Assembly (NCBI GenBank): GCA_949825065.1
Contig: OX463847.1
Coordinates: 39,962,831 to 40,026,830 of the forward strand
Length of the DNA stretch: 64,000 bases
Direction: 5' to 3'
Origin: Odontocerum albicorne
Taxonomy: Eukaryota > Arthropoda > Insecta > Trichoptera > Odontoceridae
Position 1 is the first letter of the stretch; every line of letters begins with the position of its first letter. The notes below the pieces were generated by a model. It saw nothing but the letters and a program-made list of their open reading frames with translations, made no database searches and had not been told where the DNA came from. Below are positions 1 to 12,677 of the stretch, piece after piece. Both the position numbers and the translations under genes were made by a program.

Positions 1-1335
<1,335 letters not shown>

Positions 1336-1466
1336 ATATTTGGTCAGTTGCCATACGCGCAATGTACTCGTATCTTTGTTGTGTTTGGTCAGTTGCCATA
1401 CGTGCAATTTATCTTTGACGTGTTTGGTCAGTTGCCATACGTGCAATGTATCTTTGTTGTGTTTGT
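1336..1466. repeat. Short tandem repeat, about three 40-45 bp units
   Basis: Three imperfect copies of a unit containing TGGTCAGTTGCCATACG start near 1341, 1386 and 1426. The spacing is 45 then 40 bp, because the first copy carries a few extra bases. Overlapping open frames here are shadows of the repeat. Confidence 0.85.
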
Positions 1467-1503
1467 ACTTTATTTTTTTCTTGACGATAATGAGTTTGAT
1501 ATA

Positions 1504-2215
1504 TTTTTTTTTTTTTTTATCCACTTTGCACGGATTTCTCCTGTTACACAAAGAGGGTCTGCTACTAGCGTTAGCTTATTCGTTAGGAAGAATATCAGCC
1601 AGGATTCTTCTCATACTGCTAGGCGGTACCGAGAATATATCAACAGTGTCATTCAGTTGGTTCAATATCTCTATACCACGCGTGACTGAGTGTTTAGCCA
1701 TGATATTCGTCCTGTAAGTTGGTATGTAGAATAGAGGGTGATTCCTTGCACGGCTATATTTATTGGGTACATATAAACTTAGTGCTTCTAGAATCGCGGG
1801 ACAGTTAAAGGAACCTTGGAAAACCTTTATTAGGAATATCGCAATGGATTCTTGCCTTCTTGTTTCGAGGCTTCTATAGTTACACACCGTGAAAAGTTCG
1901 GCATGGTGAGCATATGTTGGGTAATCGCCCTTTGTTCTGTACTATAGATATCCGAGGATTTTTTTTTTGTATTTGTTCTATATTTTTTTTATATTTGAGC
2001 TGATGAGGAGCCCAAACCGTAGATGCATATTCTAATTTGGTTGTAATTAGATAATTATATAAGTTTTGGAGGATATTGGTGCTGTTAAATTCTCTTGATA
2101 TTCTCATTATAAAACCGAGTAGTTTGTAACAGTCCGATATCAAACGTGAGACATGGTTAACGAACGTGAGTCTGATATCAAAGGTTACGCCCAAATCTTT
2201 GATTCTAGTCACGAA
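1504..2215 (-). pseudogene. Non-LTR retrotransposon ORF2 C-terminus and 3' end, with poly(A) tail
   Basis: Two overlapping minus-strand frames (2212-1880 and 1887-1576) together give the post-RT segment of a Jockey/CR1-like ORF2. The first holds DLGVTFDIRLTF..., LEYASTVWAPHQ and QIQKK. The second holds YRSLETRRQESIAIFLIKV and ends ILADILPNE. A frameshift near 1880-1887 separates them. Below the stop, the minus strand runs into about 14 consecutive A residues (T-run 1504-1519), the expected poly(A) tail of a LINE. The plus-strand copy at 37.3-37.8 kb shares the last about 450 bp and the same poly(A) junction, which fixes the 3' end of the family. A third copy, split by an insertion, lies at 53.4-54.4 kb. 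This copy is dead. Confidence 0.85.
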
Positions 2216-2841
2216 AAATCCCCATTACCCAATATAATTGGCGGCATTTAAAAGACAATCTTCGAACAATACTGTGTGCTGACATTTTAATAAATTTATA
2301 TGAAATAAGTCATTAGAAAAAAAGTATTTTAGTTCTTATTTTTAAAATAAAGCAATAAGTTCTATTATTTGTCCCCTCTTTAAATTGCTAGTTTATTTTT
2401 GAAAAGATAATAACAAATATATAGTATATACTTTTTAACCAAGGTTAAATCTTAAATAGCTTTAACCTACTGTTAATAATGAATGACATTTTGTCTTGTA
2501 CAAAATCCTTCATGGATTTATATCAAGGATTATTGAAAATAACTTTATTTTCTGCTTAGTTAACCCTGTCTCCAAGAATCCTTTCGTAGAATTTAATCTC
2601 GTTCTACGCTACGATCAGTATATAGAACAGGATTTAAAGGCGATCACGCTTTAATACCTAGGATATTCTCAAGCATTATCCTTTTAACTGATTTACGAGG
2701 ACATGCCCAACTTTTTCATTTATTAATTGGATGCCTTTAAGTCGATAACACCTACATAATATAGGATTTATGAATTTATCAAATATTTTGCTTTAATAAG
2801 TCTCCCATAACTGTTGAAGATTTGTGCTCGGAGTATCGATC
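2216..2841. other. No recognisable feature
   Basis: AT-rich unique-looking sequence. I see no coding frame or repeat structure. Confidence 0.6.
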
Positions 2842-3193
2842 TGATTTAAGGACACCTTACTCCTTCATCGAGTATTGTGAAACGGACGTGGGATATATTT
2901 TGATTGGATATTTTGGGTGGTGGAGAAAACAATGGTATTGGAGAGGAAATGATAGAATCTTACACATGTATTAATGTTATAAAATACATATGAGTTACAT
3001 ATTAATATAATTATATTTGATTTAAGGACACCTTACTCTTTCATCGAGTGTTGTGAAACGGACGTGGGATATTTTGATTGGATATTTTGGGTGGTGGAGA
3101 AAACAATGATATTAGAGAGGAAATGATAGAATTTTACACATGTATTAATGTTATAAAATGCATATGAGTTACATATTAATATAATTATATTTG
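2842..3193. repeat. Tandem duplication of a 176-bp unit
   Basis: The segment from 2842 (TGATTTAAGGACACC...) is repeated from 3018 with a handful of substitutions and one small indel (GGATATATTTTG versus GGATATTTTG). No frame is maintained through the unit. It is a two-copy local duplication of unknown origin. Confidence 0.9.
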
Positions 3194-3204
3194 TATATGT
3201 CACA

Positions 3205-3478
3205 CGTGTCTATATCATCATCATTGTCAACTAGGGTCGATCCACTGCTGGATGAAGGTCTCCCCAAGTTGACTCCAAACAGTTCGGTCCTTTGCTCGCC
3301 GATGCCACGTGATGCTGCCATGCTTCCTGATTTCGTCCATCCAGCGTACCTTCGGTCTTCTTCTAGGCCTCTTTATGCCTCTTGGGTACCATTGGATTAT
3401 TTCGGATGTCCATCGGGAGTCTGACATTCTGGCTACGTGTTCGGCACATTGCCACTTCATTCTTTCGCACACCTTTAT
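3205..3478 (-). pseudogene. RTE-type LINE ORF C-terminus and 3' end
   Basis: The minus strand encodes the C-terminal segment typical of RTE-like endonuclease-reverse transcriptases: MKWQCAEHVARMSDSRWTSE, then KRPRRRPKVRWMDEI, then TVWSQLGETFIQQWIDPS and a stop at 3227. Immediately downstream on that strand is a short ATGATGATG run, the kind of simple-repeat tail RTE elements end with. Two positions that are usually W and G in this motif (WQWAGH) read C and E. The copy starts near 3478 and is strongly 5'-truncated. It lies 2.6 kb from, and on the same strand as, the RT fragment at the window edge. Confidence 0.85.
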
Positions 3479-4384
3479 AACGTGTCTATATATATACACA
3501 TATGTATGCCGAGATACAGGATAGAGATATATACACAAATAAAAATATTTTAATTTATAATACACGCATACTACGAAGATGGGGGTCAAGAGAATAACGC
3601 TGTGACTTATAAGATAAATATTTTAAATATATAAATATGGGATAGATAAAAATGTGTTATATTTTTGCTCTTGGCACAGTTTGAAGCTTACCTTTGCGGA
3701 TTGAGGGACGAGGGGTGATACAAAGAATTTGTTTCAGCCTGGTGTAAAATGTCTCCTGTAAAATATATATGGTAAACTCTCTTTTTTTTAATGGGGGTAC
3801 GGGGAGGAATCTTTATCTTCGCCCCCATTATTTATTTATTCAACACCTTCATCTAAACACATCGGGCAGATTTATTTATTAAAATCAATTTCTTTCTATC
3901 AACCGGTTTTTTAAATTATTATTATTTTTGGTATACATGATCATTTATTTAACATAATGTATGAAAACAATGTTTGGAAAAAAAACTAACAATTAAATAA
4001 ATTAATGATTTCAAGGACAATAAGTATTTGGATGAAAGTTAAAGAAGAAAAAATGGACTAGGAATAATTTGAGATAAATATTTATTCTCGTTTATTTTTA
4101 AATATCAATAATGATGTAGCACGTCTGATTGAGCCAGGTTCTAAAGTCGAGCCAAGTGAACCGCGAAAGTGTAGAATGATGCGTAAGAATTCAGCTGTCA
4201 CCAGTTTGTAGGAACAGTTCATGGTAAGAAAGAAAATTGATTTTTTAAGTAGATACTGAGAACACTTAATCAAAACTTCAGATCAAAGAAAGATTTAAGA
4301 TCTATATGATAAGTATGAGCCGAGGGTTTACGACGCGTCATTATTTTAAAATCAACTCAATATAATATGATTAAGGACATGTTT
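3479..4384. other. No recognisable feature; one small hairpin
   Basis: AT-rich sequence without supportable coding. A short inverted repeat, AATGGGGG (around 3790) and CCCCCATT (around 3825), could form a hairpin and may be the remnant of an element end. Confidence 0.5.
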
Positions 4385-5009
4385 TTAACCCTTACTTTCC
4401 TGTGGTGTGTAACTAGTACACATTGATTCTAAAAGCTTTAATATCTGTATAAATATAATAAATACTGGGTTCAGATTTTAGGTATTCCTCCGTAATACAT
4501 ATACGCATTAAATAAAAAAATAATATAAATAATAATTAGCACTTATCGGCCACATCAGAGATATTTTATGAAAATCGGGAATAAATTCACCAATACAATC
4601 AAACGTGTGCCAGTGTGTGACGTAGGTATATTCATTTTAAAAAACCGCTATGGGTGAAGAAGCGACGCTATTCACGTCTCACTCTCACTCTACTTCTGTA
4701 TATGGGAACGCAAGAAATAGAATCTCAGTTCGCTCGCTTCCCTCGCTTAGTAGCCAGCGGGCTTTCTTTCGAGGTGGTCGTTTCACCCGTTTTGTGAACG
4801 TCGTCCGATGTTTTTTTTTTCATGTTTTCAGCAATTAAATTTCAATTATTATCACTTTTGACTTCAAATTAAATTAATTTAAGCGATTGGCTATGAATAT
4901 TCTTATTTTTCCGATTTTAAATCGCTCATTTTTACACATGTATTGATGTGTATTGAATACACATCACCGGAACGGGCGGATTTTTTTAGCACAGGAAGGG
5001 AAAGGTTAA
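4385..5009 (+). mobile_element. piggyBac-like MITE, TTAA family, copy 1
   Basis: A 625-bp element bounded by TTAA at 4385-4388 and 5006-5009. The terminal inverted repeats read CCCTTACTTTCCTGTG and, from the other end, CCTTTCCCTTCCTGTG. TTAA target sites with C-rich ends are the signature of the piggyBac superfamily. No transposase is encoded, so movement would depend on an enzyme from elsewhere. Just inside the left end is GTGTGTAACTAGTACACATT, and just inside the right end GTGTATTGAATACACA, two short self-complementary segments. Four related copies lie at 17.7, 22.8, 48.6 and 52.7 kb. Confidence 0.85.
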
Positions 5010-5365
5010 ACAAGCTGAATTATCGGTTAAACGAGTGAGTTTCATAAATAATGAATAGCATTTTCACTGACCTGTTAACATTTATAAACACTATAATATT
5101 AATACAGGTAAATAGGATTTTAATATTTGATATTATTAAGAAATTATTTTGTGTGTATTTATTAATTAATATCCTGTAAATTGAGGGCTGAAAAATATGT
5201 GATGTCCTCGCGACTGGGCTCATCCTATATTGGTGGGGTGTATCTCGGCCAGGGGGATGTTATGAGATAAGCTCAGACCATTTGATAGCTTCTCTATTAA
5301 ATGTATTTTCTGTAGTTTATTTTGAGAAGTATGCACGATTTCGGAATGCATTTTAAATGTACATA
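5010..5365. other. No recognisable feature
   Basis: Sequence between two MITEs. The minus-strand frames at 5020-5459 are not supported by composition or motifs. Confidence 0.6.
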
Positions 5366-5618
5366 CAGAACCCGGTGGTAAGTAATACACATCGGGCTTA
5401 AAAAAGAGACTGTCGGCCATAATCGGCTTTGTAGAGCGTCGTCTCTGCCATTGATACACGTGTTCCGTCGCGATTTATCAGTCGTTTAGCTCTTTCTAGA
5501 TACCGTACTGTTAGCACATCGTGCTACAGAGTCGACACTCTACAAAGCCGAAGTTAGCCGATTATGGCCGACAGTATCTTTCTTAAGCGCGATGTGTATT
5601 ATTTACCGCCAGGTACTG
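5366..5618. mobile_element. Fold-back MITE with TA target site, copy 1
   Basis: A 253-bp element whose two halves are largely inverted copies of each other. The outer ends read CAGAACCCGGTGGTAAGTAA and, inverted from the right, CAGTACCTGGCGGTAAATAA. Inside these are matching CACATCG, GACTGTCGGCC and GCTTTGTAGAG blocks. It is flanked by TA on the left and GA on the right, a mutated TA duplication. Ends starting CAGT at TA sites point to a Tc1/mariner-superfamily mover. A second copy with an intact TA duplication is at 31573-31812. Confidence 0.85.
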
Positions 5619-6545
5619 GACTATGTTGTTATCAATGAACCTAAATTTATTTATTTATTTTAGTGCTCTTTTAATTGAAAAAAAAATGTAACGAATATTT
5701 TTTATTACTTTTGTTGCTAAATATTTACTCTCAGAATTTATATATCGCAGCAAATAACTATGGAAAAAAATTAGACGGCATACGTTCTCAAAGAAACCCT
5801 GGAGGTACAGCAATGAAACCAAAAAAAATGAACATTCTCGTAAAATATGAATTTTCAAGCTTTCAAATTTTATTCAAATGCAATAAATTGTTCTGAGACG
5901 GATGGAAATCCGGACACGAGAATGGAAACATTTAAAAGTGGAGAATTTATCGCTTTCCATTCGCGTATTTTATTTGCACAATATTTTAACAGCAAATGTT
6001 TATATTATATTTTGAAAACAAATCCTTGTTTATGTGTCAAAATAAATTTTCATGAACGTGATTATCTATGGTTTTTAAACGTTCTGTTGATAAAATTATG
6101 AGTTTTCAAATTGACATTATCACCGTATTAAAATTTACTCTGATTAGTATTTATTATTAAGAGTCATAAAATAAATACCCTGTAAATCTAACTGGTGGTA
6201 TTAACCATTTTATTAAACTTTTCGGTTTTCGCTTTATGGAATTCCATATTGAAATATTAAACATTAAAATAATTTGTTACTCTACTTCTCCGTCGTTGTT
6301 TGGGTCTCGTAGTCGAGGATTCCCTTTCAACGTCAATTCAGTTGGAAAAGCAAAACATGTGCCGTGGAAATTGTTTTTCAGACATCAAGAAATTGGACGC
6401 TTTCTTATGAAAATATACTTTCAGCCATAACTGGTAAAGTACCGCCCCATCAAGAAGGGGTTGTTTACGTGGTGAAGCTACCCAGAGAAATCACATTTTA
6501 CTTCTAATTTCTATTCAGCGAAGCTGTGCCGTAAAGTTTTTTTTT
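5619..6545. other. No recognisable feature
   Basis: AT-rich sequence with several short frames but no motif. The last about 100 bp may already belong to the flank of the AT-rich element that follows. Confidence 0.5.
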
Positions 6546-7405
6546 GAAGTGAAACTTCTATGGGCACTGTAGGGCAAATAGACCTGACCGTCACGAAAAG
6601 TGAAACGGTGTATCATATTATTATGATTAAATTATTATTTATTATTATTAAATATTTCGTTCATAAATAAATTACTATTAATTATTTTAATATTAATAAT
6701 TATTTATTATTAATAATAATATTATTAAATTTATTATTTATAATAAGAAATAAAAAAAATATATTTTTGGTTATATATTATTTTTATATTAATATATTTA
6801 ACATTTATTAATTTTATTTTATATTAAATTATTTTATTTTATTTAATATTTATTTAATATAGAATTAATATTTAATACATAATTATAATAATATATGTAC
6901 ATATATGTTATTATAATATGAATAACTTTATTATTATTATATTATAATTAATTAATAATATAATATAATCATTTTATTAAAAATATATTATAATTAATAT
7001 AATAAAAATAATATAATAAGAAATAAATAATTATATAATGGTTTTAAAATAATTAATTTAATAATAAATAATAACATTAATATATTTGATATAAAAAAAT
7101 ATATATTTAATATTATTAAGTGTATTATATTATTAATAAAATGATTATTTATAATTAAAATCAATATTATTTATTATAAAAAAATAATATTTATTTATTT
7201 AATTAAGATAGATTTCCTTGAATAAAATTCCATATAACCATTTCCTAATCCTGAAAAAAAAAACGTTAGCAAATGGAAAAAAGCAATGTATAAAATCAAC
7301 TTTTCCTAGGAGCTAAGAAGTTTCACTCTACCGCGCCAGTCTCCCGAATCTATTTTTTCAAAATCTAGCGCTCGTGTCATTTCAAAATATGAACTTTCAA
7401 AAGCT
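6546..7405. mobile_element. AT-rich dispersed element, copy A
   Basis: A core of about 580 bp made almost only of TTA, ATT and AAT steps (6620-7205) lies between two GC-containing ends. The left end reads GAAGTGAAACTTCTATGGGC and GTAGGGCAAAT. The right end, read inverted, holds CTGGCGCGGTAG followed by AGTGAAACTTCTTAGCTCC. The left block recurs inverted at 11.1 kb (copy B) and the right block at 20.8-20.9 kb (copy C), so it is a dispersed family and not random AT drift. The superfamily is unknown; I could not identify a target duplication. Confidence 0.65.
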
Positions 7406-7567
7406 CTTTCTATTTCATATTCGCCGCTCGTATATGGCATCTCTCCCGCCTTTTTGGCGTAAAAAGTATTTTAACCCGTGTTTTTGTTGGTGAAACAGGA
7501 AGATTTTTTTTCTAGAAGTAAACATGAGACAATCGGGGCTGAAAATATTTAATTTTGAATGGGCATC

Positions 7568-7832
7568 CTTAATTGTGAACGGGGAGCACACGGAGAATGG
7601 GAGAATGCCTAACAAGGTACTCTTTTTCAAGCCCCAAGGAAGACGTAGCGTGGGTAGACCAAAGCTCAGGTGGATGGATGGGGTGCAGAGTGATACAAGC
7701 GTGATTGGCATCAGGGGCTGGAGGAATGCATCCCAGGATAGGAGGGAATGGCGACGACTGCTGGAGGAGGCCGGGGCCCACAATGGGCTGTAGTTGATTG
7801 ATTCTTAATTGTGAACGGGGAGCACACCGAGA
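7568..7832 (+). mobile_element. 5'-truncated RTE-type LINE with 29-bp target-site duplication
   Basis: The segment 7597-7803 encodes the extreme C-terminus of an RTE-like LINE: GRRSVGRPKLRWMDG, then GIRGWRNASQDRREWRRLLE and EEAGAHNGL before a TAG at 7791-7793. It ends in a TTGATTGATT simple-repeat tail. It is flanked by direct repeats at 7568-7596 and 7804-7832 (CTTAATTGTGAACGGGGAGC and nine further bases) that differ at one position. This is the target-site duplication of a target-primed reverse-transcription event. The insert is 207 bp. The near-identity of the repeats suggests a fairly recent insertion. Confidence 0.88.
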
Positions 7833-7999
7833 TTTCAAGAGTTTTAGTACCTCGTCAGCATTAAAACCAACACATTCTATCCAGATATAGAAATATACTT
7901 CGAAATTAAAAGAGCGAGATTTTAAAAGTATAACTTCATTCTATATCGAACGGCGTGTAGCGACAGAAAACAAAGTTAGTGAGGTACTAAAACTCTAAA

Positions 8000-8330
8000 T
8001 ACTCAAATCGGACAGAATCAAAATCTAAGTCCACAACTGTGTTTGAACAACAACTTTGATTTATGGGAGTGAAACGTGGATATGGTAAACGACTGAAATC
8101 CCTGATTAAGGATGAATGTGAACTTAAACCTGATGTTGAATCAAGTAAATTATATTTTGAAAGAAGATAACGTAGAAAGTCAGAGAAATCGTAATCAGAG
8201 TTGTATAAGAGGGTGTATGGATGAAGAAGAAGTGAAGGATGTTTGTCGATATAGAAAATACTGGCGCTCTGCCCTCCCTGTCTACCCTGACAGGGAAATA
8301 GCGTGATGGTTTGTATGGATGAAATCTGGA
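8000..8330 (+). pseudogene. LINE 3' end, YGSETW-type tail, copy a
   Basis: A degenerate plus-strand match to the C-terminal part of a LINE ORF2. A TLIYGSETWIW-like segment lies near 8058-8090. A later frame (8112-8306) contains NVESQRNRNQSCIRGCMD, ending SALPVYPDREIA. The 3' terminal block CCCTGACAGGGAAATAGCGTGATGG recurs, in variants, in at least eight other fragments of this window and marks the end of the family. It has internal deletions and frame breaks. Confidence 0.75.
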
Positions 8331-8399
8331 TATGCAGAACGAAGCTTTAGATACATTGGACGAATAACTTCAATTTGAGGTAGAACTCAATGGGAGTTT

Positions 8400-8640
8400 C
8401 TGCGCTGTGAGTCATTTTCCTTCTCGCTTAGACCTTAAGTCCGTCGTCCCATTTATTTTCACACTCAGATATGTCACCACCGTAGAATTAGTCTCTTTAG
8501 GCAGTTCCTTCTTTGTCACTACGTGAGATTGCGTTCATAATAAATACAAAATATTTCGTTTTTCTAGTGTAGATCGCGCTAGATGGGACTTATTCTACAA
8601 CTATGGCAACATGGACAGTGCTTGGGATCAAACTGAAATG
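8400..8640 (-). repeat. Dispersed family of unknown coding origin, copy 1
   Basis: This stretch is related to 29870-30080 in the same orientation. They share GACCTTAAGTCC, a CACACT...GTGT(C)GCCACC-like block, TTCTAGTGTA(G/T)ATCGCG and GATC(A)AACTGAA. On the minus strand both copies keep a GLKV segment preceded by a GD-x-x-x-C pattern, suggesting shared coding ancestry, but this copy has stops. I do not recognise the family. Confidence 0.5.
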
Positions 8641-9194
8641 TAGATAAGTTAAAGGCCGTGTACTTAGATAATAAGGTATGAACATCTGTTCTATTTGCCT
8701 TACCAGAGAGGACAGCCGCGTGATGATAATGACAGTGATGCGATATATTAGATTTGTTTCCCCTTTCCTAATGAAATTCTTTTTATATGTCAATCATAGA
8801 GGGATCCCCGAAAGTATAAGCAAGGGGGGATGAAGAATGACATATTGTCAGATATTTTTCATCTAAAATGTTCCACCATCTCTGGGGAATCTTGCTCTTT
8901 TAAAAATTTTGTATTCTTCTTAACGATCTTGAACCAGTGGTATGTCGTGGTAAACGGTATGGGTTTTAGAATTTATTAAGTGAATTTCTGCAAGTTAAAT
9001 CGCAAATAGAAGAATAATTTCGGTTTCATAGCCTTCTACTAAAATCCCCAGCGGTTTTTTTTAAATTGAATTTACTCTAGTGCGAGTGTTTCTTTAGAAA
9101 TCTCCCTCTCTCTGTCTCTCTCAGCATTGCCCTTCATAATATTCTTTTCGAGACTTGAATCATCGTGTCTCAATATCTCGCAAGAATGGTACAT
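8641..9194. other. No recognisable feature
   Basis: AT-rich sequence, including a short CT-rich stretch near 9103-9122. Nothing supportable is coded. Confidence 0.6.
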
Positions 9195-9912
9195 TTGACT
9201 CTAATAACATATAAATAGAAAATATACTTATTCAGACTCTTCAATTCCAGCAACTTCCAACCATCCTAATAACCATAAATTCACCGCCTTTAACTGTATG
9301 CTTCATATATTGCTCAGTGTCCCATTAACCGACGACAAATTAAAAAAATAATTAATAACCATAAAAAAATAGCTTCAAATAATGGCTACTCTGGAAGCCT
9401 CATTAGTACACTTTTAAAAAACAAAAACAAAAAAGAAACTTCTAAAACATCATATATTTAACGACATCTATAAGCATACCTATAAATGGAGCAAAGTCAT
9501 ATTTATAAAAAACATATACGAAATACCCAAAAAAATTCCAAGTCACATAAAGCCAGCTTTTTACACTAATTTTAATCCTTGGAAACTCTTATTTAACGAG
9601 AAAGGCAAAAATGGAATACTTAGCAACAGTGGTGTGTATAAACTTTTATGTGCTGACTGTGATAATTTCTATATAGGAAAGACAGCAAAATCGTTTGAAA
9701 AGAGATTTCGTGAACACAAATCTGCCTTAAAAAAATCTCTAATTTATTCTGAAATGGCTAAGCATTGTCACCGTGAAAACTACACATTTTCTATCGATGA
9801 TTCCAAATTCTTACATATCAGTAAAAATAGTAACATGTCGTCATTCCCCGTCACTGATTCTTATGGCAGTGTCGCTAAAACGTTACAAGTCCATAAAAGA
9901 AAATGGCGATGA
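9195..9912 (+). pseudogene. Penelope-like element ORF: RT C-terminal linker plus GIY-YIG endonuclease
   Basis: Plus-strand coding of a Penelope-like retroelement. The first stretch (about 9215-9350) reads RKYTYSDSSIPATSNHPNNH and KFTAFNCMLHILLSVPLTDD. The next frame gives IASNNGYSGSLISTLLKN. From about 9541 to the stop at 9910-9912 a clean frame reads SHIKPAFYTNFNPWKLLF, then GVYKLLCADCDNFYIGKT and RFREHKSALK. The last is the GIY-YIG nuclease with its CxxC insert and catalytic-type arginine, the mark of endonuclease-bearing Penelope elements. The domain nicks the target for reverse transcription. The RT palm itself is absent, and stops near 9350 and a frame change make it non-functional. Related fragments lie at 14.1-14.9, 26.7-27.1 and 31.0 kb. 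Confidence 0.85.
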
Positions 9913-10503
9913 TATTCACACTGAGCGTGAGCGATGAGAGATGGCATACGCTCGCATTCGCCACGATTAACGGTAACATTGCATGAAAAATGTTTTCTAT
10001 TAACATTTTTTTGCTTCAAAAGAACGGAAAAGTTTTTATTATGAAGACATCTAATGTGAAATATCTCTCTTAAAAGACTTCCATTTCTCAGACCTATAAT
10101 TCTTTATTATTTTTTGGACTATAGTGTAAGATTTTTTTTAAAAATTTTTGTTTCTCTTTGATTTTTTATGCATGATTTTTTTTCAAATAAATATTCAAAG
10201 ATTCTGGATAACTACTACATTTTGTGTTGGCACTCTTTTGACGACCATAGACAATTGAAATGCGATTAAATCATATGAAACACAATAGGAATCCAGAACT
10301 CCTTGATAGTTAAGTAAGTCTTAAAGAAATTTTGCGACATTTATATTGCCAAAAAAATCTTAATTTAAGATGCCAATTTTTGGGGCATTTCTCTCTTTTT
10401 AAAATGTTCTGATTAAATTTTTTTACTATTGATACTTAGAAATTATCATTTTCGTAACGTTAAGTTTTATTTTATTCAATAAAAATGATTAAATTATAGT
10501 TTA
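9913..10503. other. No recognisable feature
   Basis: AT-rich sequence directly after the Penelope frame. Its first part could be the element's 3' UTR, but it does not match the 3' ends seen at 14 and 26.7 kb. Confidence 0.5.
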
Positions 10504-10978
10504 TTGGGTGTTAACATAAGTTGTGTCCGTTTTTTTTCAAATTTAAAGATGAGCACCATAAGTAAAACAAAATGGTAAAGATTATACGTCATTCGAAAGA
10601 AAATATTCTGCTTTACAAGATATTGTGTTTGCTTTTACGTTACATATATTATTTTATTTGATTACAAGCCTTCAAAATAGAATGTCAAGTAGACGAAAGT
10701 GAGCATTTTCGACACCTCCTTCTGTTCGCGTTCAATCGAGGGAATTAAGCTGCCAAAGCTGCTTGCGATATTTGTGAAGTATACGGTGAAGATACGGTAT
10801 ACAGTCATGTGACTACAATTCATCTGCTCAGCCAATTTGACGGTGGTTTGAAGGGGATCTTCATTAATAATATGGTTTAAGAGTCCACTGGTCGTCCGGA
10901 ACGCTCCATGTCTTTCAGGCCAAAATACCGTCTTTGAAACGCAAAAACCATCGACGGGATGTGCTTTCATTCATAGCA
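10504..10978. mobile_element. Rearranged mariner (TTGGGTGTTAAC family), truncated copy with internal inversion
   Basis: A TA at 10502-10503 precedes the terminal repeat TTGGGTGTTAACATAAG. The plus strand then carries the start of a mariner transposase (codons FRHLLLFAFNRG, then an AAKAACDICEVYGED-like block) up to about 10797. From there the sequence switches strand: 10978 back to about 10798, read on the minus strand, continues the same protein (RFKDG, the P-V-D region, INEDPLQTTVKLAEQMNCSH, MTVYR). So the second part of the helix-turn-helix region is inverted relative to the first. The far terminal repeat is missing, because the copy stops where an AT-rich element begins. It has no catalytic domain. 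Confidence 0.8.
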
Positions 10979-11127
10979 TTATAAAATAATTAATAATAAT
11001 TTACTAATAAATAAAATATTTAATAATAATTTAATAATAATAAAATAATAATATAATACACTGTTTCACTTTTTGTGACGTTCAGCCCAATTTGCCCTAC
11101 CGCGCCAATAGAAGTTTCACTTCAAAA
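10979..11127 (-). mobile_element. AT-rich dispersed element, copy B (partial)
   Basis: About 80 bp of ATT/TAA-rich sequence followed by the end block of copy A in inverse orientation: GTTTCACTTTTTGTGACGTT, then TTTGCCCTACCGCGCCAATA and GAAGTTTCACTTC. It abuts the truncated mariner exactly, implying that one of the two interrupted or replaced part of the other. Confidence 0.65.
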
Positions 11128-12255
11128 ATATTTTTCTTTTTAATAATATCAATCTGGTCCACTTAATTCAGTCAAATCTTCCTCTGTCCACGATTCATAC
11201 TTCTGTTTAGTTTATTCCTTTAGACACTATTTCTTCATTCATTCTTACGACGACAAATAACAATATGTGTTTATTCCTACAGTCGAATCTAATCTCAGCA
11301 TCTATGAGAGACACTATCAAATGTGATTATCTGCCTGGCAGTGGTGGCACGTGCTGGCTGATTTGTTTACACTCGTTAATTATTATACGCGAGTTGCGTT
11401 ACAGTAAACTTCGAATAAATATCAAAGGTATTTCGTAAACTCATTGTGATGTTTTCTTAATTTAACAATGATTTGCTTGTACGTGTATAATTTGCTTAAC
11501 GCGATTCATTGGTTCTGCAAAAAAAACGCGCCAAGTGAATTTGTTTTTAATCTAAGCGGAATAGGAATTTGTTCTAAACGGATAAAATGAAACAAAAAAG
11601 GGTTAAAAATAATAATTCAAATTATTTTTAATAAGAAGGCTGACAAAGATTGTTACTTTCAACTGGTTAACAAAGCAACCCTCTGGCGGATCTGACCATA
11701 TCATTCTGCGGCTGTCTTTAAGGCTCTGAATATATTTCGCTTAAGTCACGTTATAGCGAAATTGGGTAAAATTTCATCGCGTATAACGAAGGATACTACC
11801 ATACATCAAGGTGGGCGCCAACACACCATTATGTTTTGTCATTTTAGCAATTGTTGATTTTGCGCTGTTGTATTATAATATTTAACATTAAATACTACGA
11901 TCATCTTGTTTCCTTTAGTTTCCCTTTTTTCGTCTAAAATAAAACAAGATGAACTACATAAATGTATCTTTCAGTCTAAATTTAAATTAACTCATTTGTT
12001 TTGTGAATTCGTGCATAAATAAATTGGGAAACTTTAAAACTAACAATGATTTGAGCTTTACTAAAGACCATAAACTAGGTTTAAAACGATTATACATCCT
12101 CAGTTTAAATCCTGCGGCAGTAACATATGCTGCTGCATTTTAGGTCCGGCGAGGAGCACTTTGGAAGTTATTCATTTTTCTTTGAAAATAAAGTTAAATA
12201 AAAATATTTTGTTTGAAGTTGGATGAACCATAGTCGAAAATGTGTTAGGCAGTCC
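11128..12255. other. No recognisable feature
   Basis: About 1.1 kb of AT-rich sequence with no frame over 60 codons and no repeat structure that I can support. Confidence 0.6.
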
Positions 12256-12470
12256 GATTTTTTTTTTGTTATAAAACATATGCACATCATCACGCTGTCT
12301 CTCTGTCGGGGTAGTCAGAAAAAAGATAGCGCTAAAGTTTTCTGTCACGACACACCTTTCGAATCTTCTACATCCATACGCGTTCTCTAACAACACCTAC
12401 GATTTCTTTAACTTTTTACAATTCCTTCTCTCAAAAAATCATTCACTTAATCCCACGTATCATACACATG
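12256..12470 (-). pseudogene. LINE 3' end, YGSETW-type tail, copy b
   Basis: On the minus strand this gives the degenerate final part of the tail family: NDFLREGIVKS-like, then a RERVWM(D)VE-like segment. It is followed by the terminal block ACCCCGACAGAGAGACAGCGTGATGATG (plus-strand image at 12288-12318). It has frameshifts and no intact frame. Confidence 0.65.
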
Positions 12471-12677
12471 TTATAAAACTCATTATAATAAACCAATTAA
12501 AATGTTTAATTTAAATCTTAAATGTTTGTTGGGTAACAAAGGGTATGTTATTTTAATAACCTTGTTCTTTGGTTCCAGTCTATGATTTCGGTTTGGTAGA
12601 ATGGGTTCTACACAGTTTTTTATTATGAGAAAAATAAAGAAAAAATATGATATCGATGTTTTTCAAGTATTTTATGG

